64,000 nt of DNA from assembly GCA_029561145.1 (NCBI GenBank), contig JAKQJM010000088.1, positions 62,001 through 126,000 on the forward strand, given 5' to 3'. The notes under the pieces were generated by a model that saw only the letters and a program-made list of their open reading frames with translations, was not told where the DNA came from and searched no databases. This document shows, in pieces, positions 38,550 through 44,857 of this stretch; positions within the stretch are counted from its first letter, which is position 1; every line of letters begins with the position of its first letter. Made by a program: the position numbers and the translations under genes. The DNA is from Pseudomonadota bacterium. GTDB lineage: Bacteria > Pseudomonadota > Gammaproteobacteria > Xanthomonadales > Rhodanobacteraceae.

Positions 38550-40768
38550 CCCAGCAACTCCTCAAAGTTGCGTGCAATCCGCCCCGCCAATTCCACCGCC
38601 TTGTCGTTCAATGCGGCAAGTTCGTTGTGGATCTCGCGCAGCTTCTCGGCGAAGTCCTCCTCGTCTTCGGCCGCGGCCGCCGCCACGCCCACGTAGCGCC
38701 CCGGCGTCAGCGAGTAGTCGTTGGCAGCGATCTCAGCCAGCGTCACGGCCTTGCACAGGCCCGGCACATCCTCGAACAGGGCATGCGGAAAGCGGCTGTG
38801 CAGCCAGTGGACCTGGTGGATGAAATAGGCAGCCTGCTTCAGTGCGTCGAGCAATGCGTCGCGTGCCGTAGGCTCTTCGTTCTTCTTCGCATCGGCGGGC
38901 AGCAAGGCGCGTTTGGCGTCGCGGACCGCCCGGCCATTGAAGGCTTCGCTCTGGCGAGCGCGAAGCTGCTTTTCTGCCACATCGAGCAATCGCAGCCATT
39001 GTTTGTGGCGTGCTTCCACCATCTTGCCCGTGGCCTTCAGCCGAGGCGCGAGCGCGTCGAGCGAGGCTTGCAGCGCCAACTGCCCGGCGTGACAGGTCAG
39101 GTCTGCGCTGGCGACCGCGGCACGGGCGTCGCTGCAGGCAACGAGCAATTCGGCCAGCGCGTCGGCCGCTTGGGTGTCGCTTTTCGCCGCCGCGAGTTCA
39201 GCGCGAAATGCCTCCAGCTGGCGCTCGGAGACGCGGCCCGCAGGCGCGTCCTCTTCCGGTGGATTCGGTGGCCCATCGACCGCCATCGCGCGCACGCCAC
39301 CATTCAACTCGTAGATGTTGGTGCGCTGGGCAAAGTCGGAGAGCAAGGCCGCCAATGACGCCACGGCCGCGTCGTCTGCCGCGACGCGTTCAGGCAGTGC
39401 CGCAAGCAGCGCATCGGCCTGCCGTTGGTAGCGGGCAACCAGTGCCACGAACTTCTCGAGTTGGCCCCGGTACAGCCAGACGATGGCGTTGAGGTTGGCG
39501 TGCTGCTCGTCGGTGAAGATGTGCGAGCGCGCCGAGACCACGTGGTAGACGTTGCGCGCATCGATCATCAGCACCTGGTCTTGCAGGTCCTCCGGCTTGC
39601 CCTTGTCGAAGAACCACAGCGTGCAGGGCAGGCTGCGGGTGTAGAAGAACTTGTTGCCGATGGCCATCATCACGTCGACGTGGCCGGTCTTGACCAGCTT
39701 CTCGCGGATGTCGCGGTCCTTGTTGCCGGCGTCCGAGGCGCTGGACGCCATCACGAAACCGGCGCGGCCGGTGTCGTTCAAGTAGGCGTAGAAGTACTGG
39801 ATCCACAGGCTGTTGGCGTTGCTGATGGCGCCGGTCTTGGCATTGGTGCCGGGCAGGCCGAAGGGCAGGCGCCCGCCGTCGCTGGCCTGGCCTTCCACCT
39901 TCTTGGTGTCCACGCCGTCGACATTGAACGGTGGGTTGGCCATGACGAAGTCGCACTGTCCGACCAGTTGGTCGATCTGGTCGTAGAACGTGTTGCCCTG
40001 ACGGATGTTCGAGGCGTCCAGCCCGTGCACCACCAGATTCATGCGCGCAAGCTTGGTGTTGGTGTCGCTCTTTTCCTGGCCGTGGAACGTGACGGTGTCA
40101 TTGACCTGCTGACGGCGCACGTCTTCGATGAAGTGGCCGGTCTGCACGAACATGCCCGCCGAGCCGCAGGCCGGGTCCAGCACCAGGCCGTGGTCTGGCT
40201 CGATGATGTTCACGATCATGCGCACCAGCGACGGCGGCGTGAAGAATTCGCCGCCTTCCTGTGCACCGCTCATGGCGAACTTGTTGAGGAAGTATTCGTA
40301 GATGCGCCCGAACACGTCGCCGGTGGCCGCCTTGATGGCCGGGCGGTCGAAGATCTTCACCAGCTCGGCCAGCAGGTCGGTCTCGAACGCCGGATAGCCG
40401 CGCGGCAACGCGCCCTTGAGCACTTCGTATTCAGCCTCGATCACGTCCATGGCGCGGTCGATCACCTCGCCCACGTTCGCGCCTTGCGGCAGGCTGGCGA
40501 TGCGGTCGAAGCGGACTGCCTCGGGCAGGTAGATGGCGGCCTTGCCCTGGAAGCCGAGTCTGATTAGCACCTCGCGCTGTGCGGCCGGCACCTGCGACGG
40601 AATGTCAGCCTGGATTTCGGGCAGGTACGTTTTGAATCGGTTGTCCGCGTGGCGCAGAAAGATCAGTCCCAGTACCGGCATCGCATATTCGGCGGCGGTG
40701 AGCTTGGAGTTGGCCCGCAGCTGGTCGGCAGCATCCCAGAGTTCAGTTTCGAGTTGCTGGATAATCAA
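38546..40768 (-). CDS. hsdM: Type I restriction methyltransferase subunit M
   Basis: An N6-adenine methyltransferase. The 740 residues show the HsdM N-terminal helical domain (LWDAADQLRANSKLTAAEY), SAM motif I DPACGSAGMF at 198-207 and catalytic NPPF at 278-281. Residues from about 480 form a long charged, partly coiled-coil extension, so it is longer than classic HsdM (about 500-530). The start is TTG; its TTGA overlap with the stop of the upstream HTH frame supports this choice. Confidence 0.92.
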   Translation of the reverse strand: MIIQQLETELWDAADQLRANSKLTAAEYAMPVLGLIFLRHADNRFKTYLPEIQADIPSQVPAAQREVLIRLGFQGKAAIYLPEAVRFDRIASLPQGANVGEVIDRAMDVIEAEYEVLKGALPRGYPAFETDLLAELVKIFDRPAIKAATGDVFGRIYEYFLNKFAMSGAQEGGEFFTPPSLVRMIVNIIEPDHGLVLDPACGSAGMFVQTGHFIEDVRRQQVNDTVTFHGQEKSDTNTKLARMNLVVHGLDASNIRQGNTFYDQIDQLVGQCDFVMANPPFNVDGVDTKKVEGQASDGGRLPFGLPGTNAKTGAISNANSLWIQYFYAYLNDTGRAGFVMASSASDAGNKDRDIREKLVKTGHVDVMMAIGNKFFYTRSLPCTLWFFDKGKPEDLQDQVLMIDARNVYHVVSARSHIFTDEQHANLNAIVWLYRGQLEKFVALVARYQRQADALLAALPERVAADDAAVASLAALLSDFAQRTNIYELNGGVRAMAVDGPPNPPEEDAPAGRVSERQLEAFRAELAAAKSDTQAADALAELLVACSDARAAVASADLTCHAGQLALQASLDALAPRLKATGKMVEARHKQWLRLLDVAEKQLRARQSEAFNGRAVRDAKRALLPADAKKNEEPTARDALLDALKQAAYFIHQVHWLHSRFPHALFEDVPGLCKAVTLAEIAANDYSLTPGRYVGVAAAAAEDEEDFAEKLREIHNELAALNDKAVELAGRIARNFEELLG

Positions 40769-40980
40769 GGGCTGGTTCTCGTTCGCGGCACGCTCGGCGC
40801 CTCGGATTGCTGATCGGCGTCAGTTGCACCACCGGTTCTCACACCGTCATCCACCTAAGACGCCATGAATTCCCACAGCCGCCCGACGCCATGCCCGAGC
40901 ACACCCCTTCGATCAATCCATCGGTAGATGGATTCGCAAGTGAGGTCGAGATGCTCGGCGATCTCTTCTGCGGACCCCAA
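40765..40980 (-). pseudogene. HTH (excisionase/MerR-type) regulator with in-frame amber codon
   Basis: A minus-strand frame from TTG at 40980 reads GSAEEIAEHLDLTCESIYRW, then VGRLWEFMAS, TAG (40855-40857), VDDGVRTGGATDADQQSEAP and ends at TGA 40765-40767. The first part is an excisionase-type winged helix; the part after TAG matches the expected continuation (normally FxxSEVDxWVRxGGA). The amber codon thus replaces a Glu codon in a gene of about 71 codons. The terminal TGA overlaps the hsdM TTG, so this was the first gene of the hsd operon. A 41-residue truncated product keeps the DNA-binding helices and could still act. Confidence 0.65.
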
Positions 40981-41014
40981 GGCTCGGTCAATACGTGCTC
41001 CATCGGCGACAGGA

Positions 41015-41045
41015 ATTACGACACAAAGTCGTAGTCAATCGTAAT
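41015..41045 (-). promoter_or_regulatory. Nested inverted repeats upstream of the hsd operon
   Basis: ATTACGA (41015-41021) pairs with TCGTAAT (41039-41045), and inside it TACGAC-ACAAA-GTCGTA (41017-41033) is a perfect palindrome. The site sits 35 bases before the HTH start and is a likely operator for that regulator or for another repressor of the restriction operon. Confidence 0.5.
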
Positions 41046-41235
41046 ACGCCGAATCTATCAGGTGGCGCTGGCAGCGGCCACCCGATGCTTGGCATCTAAC
41101 AGCGCGTTCATCAGTTTCGCAATCGCTCTTTCAGGGATCATCCCATGACCGCCGTCTCGTTGAGCCCGGCACAGCGCGCCATCCTCGACCAGGCCATGCG
41201 CAAGGCCCTCGCAGCGTGGGGTTCCGGAAAAGAAA

Positions 41236-41262
41236 AAGGGCCCGAAAATTATCCGGGCCCTT
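41236..41262 (-). terminator. Hairpin next to the right att copy
   Basis: AAGGGCCCG pairs with CGGGCCCTT around an eight- to nine-base AT-rich loop, and the plus-strand A-run 41233-41237 gives a U-run on the minus strand. It follows the duplicated tmRNA 3' end just as the real tmRNA terminator follows the gene. Confidence 0.65.
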
Positions 41263-41265
41263 CTG

Positions 41266-41286
41266 ATTGGTGGAGGTGGCGGGAGT
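41266..41286. repeat. Direct repeat: duplicated tmRNA 3' end (att copy)
   Basis: Twenty-one bases starting ATTGGTGGAGG and ending GGCGGGAGT, identical to 41447-41467, which contains the CCA end and acceptor/T-arm part of tmRNA. A second copy outside the gene is the usual footprint of site-specific integration at ssrA. Confidence 0.85.
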
Positions 41287-41446
41287 ACTCAGGCCGGTCC
41301 CGGCCTTCGCCCTTCGGGCCATTCGCGTTGCGAATGTTCGCTCCGGCATCCTGCCTCCGCAGTCAAACCCTGCGGGTTCGCCTCCCGCGCATCTCGGAAG
41401 CAATGCAACGCAAAAAGGCCGCCTTGCGGCGGCCCTCTTGTGTTGC
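41287..41446. other. 160-base segment between the two perfect att copies
   Basis: GC-rich, with many short inverted repeats (GGCCGGTCCCGGCC, GCCCTTCGGGC, CGCGTTGCG) and no gene. A plus-strand frame from 41145 reads through it but spans the repeat and tmRNA and is not credible. It looks like the remains of a separate small insertion. Confidence 0.45.
41412..41434 (-). terminator. tmRNA terminator
   Basis: GGCCGCC-TTGC-GGCGGCC followed on the minus strand by TTTTT, 15 bases downstream of the tmRNA CCA end. Confidence 0.85.
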
Positions 41447-41802
<356 letters not shown>

Positions 41803-42085
41803 GGGGAACGGGATGCTACCACGCGGGCAGCACGTCCAATTACATGGATGCGGTGCTGAGGATAATCAAGGTTGATGCGTCGATGGTTGCAGCCGTTTGT
41901 TGTTGCACGAGTGCTTGCAGGAGCCTTGTGCCGCACGCGCAGGAGCGCCCTCATCCCCTTCGGCCATCTCTCCTGGCCAGGTGAGGCAGAGCTGGACGGA
42001 TTGCCGAAAAGCCATGGCCTCTGACGTCGACCAGCATTGGGGTTGTGCGCCGACCTTACCCGGGTGGAGTGGTCCCGATTGATCC

Positions 42086-42577
42086 TCAGGCGTTCTTGTT
42101 GTGCGCACGCATGGCCCGCTGCTTGTCACGCTGCCAGTCTTTTTCCTTGAGCGTGTTGCGCTTGTCGTGCTCCTGCTTGCCGCGGGCGAGGCCGATCTCG
42201 ATCTTGACCTTGTTGCCTTTCCAGTACATCGCCATGGGCACCATCGTGTAGCCCTTGCGCTCGACCGCACCGACCAGCTTGTCGATTTCCTGGCGATGCA
42301 GAAGGAGCTTGCGTGTGCGTCGATCATCGGCGACGACGTGCGTCGACGCGGAAATCAGCGGCACGATCGAGGCGCCGAACAGAAAGATCTCGCCGTTGCG
42401 CACGATGGCGTAGGCATCGGTCAGGTTGGTCCTGCCGGCACGCAGGCTCTTGACTTCCCAACCTTGCAGGGCCACGCCGGCTTCGTAGCGTTCATCGATG
42501 TGATATTCGTGGCGCGCGCGCTTGTTCAGCGCGATGGTTCCGCCGCTCTTCTTGTCCTTGGCGTTCTGTTTGGTCAT
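42086..42577 (-). CDS. smpB: SsrA-binding protein SmpB
   Basis: Binds the tRNA-like part of tmRNA and brings it to stalled ribosomes. The 163 residues include [31 protein letters not shown] split across the canonical N-terminus, LHRQEID, and a basic C-terminal tail ([20 protein letters not shown]) that enters the mRNA channel. The 283 bases between it and tmRNA hold no gene that I can see. Confidence 0.96.
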   Translation of the reverse strand: MTKQNAKDKKSGGTIALNKRARHEYHIDERYEAGVALQGWEVKSLRAGRTNLTDAYAIVRNGEIFLFGASIVPLISASTHVVADDRRTRKLLLHRQEIDKLVGAVERKGYTMVPMAMYWKGNKVKIEIGLARGKQEHDKRNTLKEKDWQRDKQRAMRAHNKNA

Positions 42578-42692
42578 GCTGTTTCAGAGGATCCCTGGCG
42601 ACGCTGCCGACGTGTCGCTTGTATGCTGAGTGGAGCGGTTCGTGGGGCATTTCAAGCGCCCGCACAGGTCTTGTCATTTTTCGGGTGCAGCC

Positions 42693-43124
42693 TTGATCCA
42701 GATTCGTCGCAGCGCACTGGTGCGCCAGACTCCCGAGGTGATGTTCGACCTCGTCAACGATGTGGAAGCATACCCGAGGCTGTTTCGGTGGTGCGCCGGT
42801 TCGGCAGTGCTTGAGCGCGACCAGCAGTCCTTGGTGGCGCGCCTGGATCTGCGCATGGCCGGCATCACCCAGAGCTTCACGACGCGCAACACGCCCGAGC
42901 GCCCGCAACGCATCCACATGGCGTTCGTCGAAGGCCCCTTCCGTTCCCTGGAAGGCGAGTGGAGCTTCCTCGCGCTGGGTGACTCGGGCTGCAAGATCGC
43001 CTTCGCGCTGGACTTCGACTATTCAGGGCGTCTGACCGCGCCTGCGTTGCGCCTGGGGTTCCAGAACCTCGCCGATCGCATGGTGGATGACTTCTGTCGC
43101 GAGGCCGCTCGTGAGCACAGATGA
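42693..43124 (+). CDS. ratA: RatA-type START/coenzyme Q-binding protein
   Basis: A 143-residue START-fold protein (IRRSALVRQTPEVMFDLVND, FVEGPFRSLEGEW, PALRLGFQNLADRM). The family is annotated as RatA toxin, reported to bind 50S subunits, and as a COQ10-like lipid carrier; which applies is unclear. The TTG start at 42693 gives the conserved N-terminus. The gene is divergent from smpB and overlaps rnfH by 14 bases. Confidence 0.88.
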   Translation: MIQIRRSALVRQTPEVMFDLVNDVEAYPRLFRWCAGSAVLERDQQSLVARLDLRMAGITQSFTTRNTPERPQRIHMAFVEGPFRSLEGEWSFLALGDSGCKIAFALDFDYSGRLTAPALRLGFQNLADRMVDDFCREAAREHR

Positions 43125-43407
43125 ATCGGTGCATGTCGAGGTGGCCTATGCCGAGGCCGACCGCCAATTCCTTCGCGCCTTGACCCTTCAGGTTCCCGCG
43201 ACGGTTGCCGATGCGGTCAGGGCCAGCAGCATCGAGTCGGATCTTGCTATCGATATCGCGTCGCTCAGCGTTGGAATCTGGTCGAAAACGACCACGCTTG
43301 AGCACATCCTTGTCGATGGCGACCGAGTTGAAATCTACCGGCCGCTCAAAATCGACCCAAAGGAGGCGCGACGCAAGCGCGCGCGAACGCGAAAATCCCC
43401 CGCCTGA
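43111..43407 (+). CDS. rnfH: RnfH family protein
   Basis: A small beta-grasp (ubiquitin-like) protein of 98 residues with VHVEVAYAEADRQFLRALTL, SVGIWSKTTTLEHILVDGDRVEIYRPL and a basic tail. The function is unknown in the family. ratA-rnfH pairing beside smpB is conserved in gammaproteobacteria. The GTG at 43111 is chosen; an ATG at 43087 would overlap ratA more. Confidence 0.88.
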   Translation: MSTDESVHVEVAYAEADRQFLRALTLQVPATVADAVRASSIESDLAIDIASLSVGIWSKTTTLEHILVDGDRVEIYRPLKIDPKEARRKRARTRKSPA

Positions 43408-43416
43408 CGAGCCTGT

Positions 43417-43827
43417 TCAGGTCTGCTCGCGCCGCTTCTTCCTGCCGTCCTCGTCGCGCTTTTCATCCGGGTACTGGCGTTTGTACTTGCGAGCATCGCG
43501 AATCAGAAGCTCGGGATCTTCCGGGAAGTAGTCACCTTCGATCCGGGTCAGGGCCTCGTTCTCGAAGTAGAGGACGAGGTCCTTGCTCTGCATGTCGCCA
43601 CGACCCCGGCGAATGCTCGAAACGTAATCCCAGCGATCCTGATCGAACGGGCTGATGATCGAAGGTGATCCCATGACAACCAGAACCTGGCGTTTGGTCA
43701 TGCCCGGTTTGAGCGTATCGACCTGGTCCTTGTCGAACAGGTTGCCTTGCTGGACGTCCAGCTTGTAGAGCACTCCGCAACCGGAAAGGGATACCAGGGC
43801 AATCAAGGCAATCAGGCGAAGCAGCAT
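43417..43827 (-). CDS. bamE: Outer membrane assembly lipoprotein BamE
   Basis: A component of the BAM complex. The 136 residues have a lipoprotein signal with lipobox LSGC (Cys17) and the SmpA/OmlA domain (LKPGMTKRQVLVVMGSP, WDYVSSIRRG, LVLYFENEALTRIEG). A highly basic C-terminus (residues 112-136) extends past the usual domain. It is divergent from fur and convergent with rnfH. Confidence 0.93.
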   Translation of the reverse strand: MLLRLIALIALVSLSGCGVLYKLDVQQGNLFDKDQVDTLKPGMTKRQVLVVMGSPSIISPFDQDRWDYVSSIRRGRGDMQSKDLVLYFENEALTRIEGDYFPEDPELLIRDARKYKRQYPDEKRDEDGRKKRREQT

Positions 43828-43870
43828 GCGGTCGTGCTCGGCAGTGTCGAAACGGTGAATGATACACTAG

Positions 43871-43887
43871 CGATCATTTTCTGATCG
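43871..43887. promoter_or_regulatory. Palindrome in the bamE-fur divergent spacer
   Basis: CGATCA-TTTTC-TGATCG is a perfect 6-base inverted repeat 35 bases before fur and 43 bases before bamE. It overlaps an ATGATACACTAGCGATCATT stretch that loosely resembles a Fur box, so fur autoregulation is possible. It could also be part of the promoter. Confidence 0.4.
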
Positions 43888-43922
43888 TTATGGCAGCCCG
43901 CCGGGCTGAGTGGAGGAGCACC

Positions 43923-44330
43923 ATGGAATCGACGGAATTACGCAAGGCGGGGCTCAAGGTCACCCATCCGCGCATGCGCATCCTGGAAATCCTCGAAACC
44001 CTCGATGGCAAGCACGTGACCGCCGAGGACATCTACCGGCAATTGCTCGAACACCAGGACGACATCGGGTTGGCGACGGTCTATCGCGTGCTGACCCAGT
44101 TCGAAGCGGCCGGCCTGGTCCTCAAGCACAATTTCGAGGGTGGGCAGGCCGTGTATGAGCTCGATCGCGGCAAACACCACGATCACATGATCGACGTGGA
44201 ATCGGGCAAGGTCATCGAGTTCACCAGCGAGGAGATCGAACGCCTGCAGCACGAAATCGCGGCAAGGCATGGCTACCAGATCGAGGACCACAGCCTGGTG
44301 CTTTACGTGCGACCGCGCAGGAAAGCCTGA
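43923..44330 (+). CDS. fur: Ferric uptake regulator Fur
   Basis: An iron-responsive repressor of 135 residues. The winged helix has GLKVTHPRMRILEIL and the recognition helix IGLATVYRVLTQFEAAG. The metal site has HHDHM near residue 87 followed by VESGKVIEF. The protein has no cysteine at all, so the structural CxxC zinc site of E. coli Fur is absent; Pseudomonas-type Fur also does without the full set. GGAG precedes the ATG at 43923. Confidence 0.94.
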   Translation: MESTELRKAGLKVTHPRMRILEILETLDGKHVTAEDIYRQLLEHQDDIGLATVYRVLTQFEAAGLVLKHNFEGGQAVYELDRGKHHDHMIDVESGKVIEFTSEEIERLQHEIAARHGYQIEDHSLVLYVRPRRKA

Positions 44331-44440
44331 CGAGGAAGGCTCACGATTGAAAGCGGTTTGCGGGGCTCGAGCGTATCGATGCGGAAGCCGGCATGCACGC
44401 CGCAATAGCGCTCAAGACGAAAATAATCCGGGCAAGGGAG

Positions 44441-44469
44441 TTGACGAAACCTTCGCCGCACCGAATAAT
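44441..44469 (+). promoter_or_regulatory. Promoter of tRNA-Arg
   Basis: TTGACG (44441-44446), 17 bases, AATAAT (44464-44469), then a GC-rich discriminator as in stringently controlled stable-RNA promoters. The tRNA begins 64 bases after the -10 box. Confidence 0.7.
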
Positions 44470-44532
44470 CCGCCCCCTCGTTGAACCGGGCTGACTGCGC
44501 AATGCAGGTTTTTCCGTCAGACGACGCTCAAA

Positions 44533-44609
44533 GCGCCCGTAGCTCAGCTGGATAGAGTACCAGGCTACGAACTTGGTGGTCGGGAGTTCGAATCTCTCCG
44601 GGCGCGCCA
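44533..44609 (+). tRNA. tRNA-Arg (anticodon ACG)
   Basis: The acceptor stem GCGCCCG/CGGGCGC is perfect, with G discriminator and encoded CCA. The anticodon arm CCAGG-CTACGAA-CTTGG gives anticodon ACG (read as ICG for CGU/CGC/CGA). The T-arm is GGGAGTTCGAATCTCTC. Confidence 0.97.
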
Positions 44610-44618
44610 TATCGATCA

Positions 44619-44653
44619 AGGGTCAGTGGGTTCATTCCCGCTGGCCCTTTTTC
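44619..44653 (+). terminator. Terminator after tRNA-Arg
   Basis: AGGGTCAGTGGG pairs with CCCGCTGGCCCT (two G-U pairs), loop of six, followed by TTTTTCTTT. Confidence 0.8.
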
Positions 44654-44857
44654 TTTGGGCGGAAGACAGTGGGCTGGTTTCCTGTCGGGTCGATTGCTTG
44701 TTGATTTCGGATCGGCGGCAATTCACGATCGCGGGCTTGGTGATCGTCCGGCTCCAGCCGGATCGATCGATTGTCCCTCGTGGTCGGCGGTCCGATCGGC
44801 TCACCTGCCGATCCTTTGCGGCGTTCGCCGCGATCAAACGCAGAGGTTTGCCAATCG

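Larger units (their letters stand above)
30419..41286. mobile_element. Accessory (defence) island downstream of tmRNA
   Basis: About 10.9 kb between a degenerate att-like site and a perfect 21-base copy of the tmRNA 3' end. The cargo is parDE plus a type I restriction operon with three extra genes. No complete integrase lies inside, so the island looks immobilised. tmRNA genes are a well-known integration target of P4-type integrases. The right edge is firm; the left edge is inferred. Confidence 0.6.
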
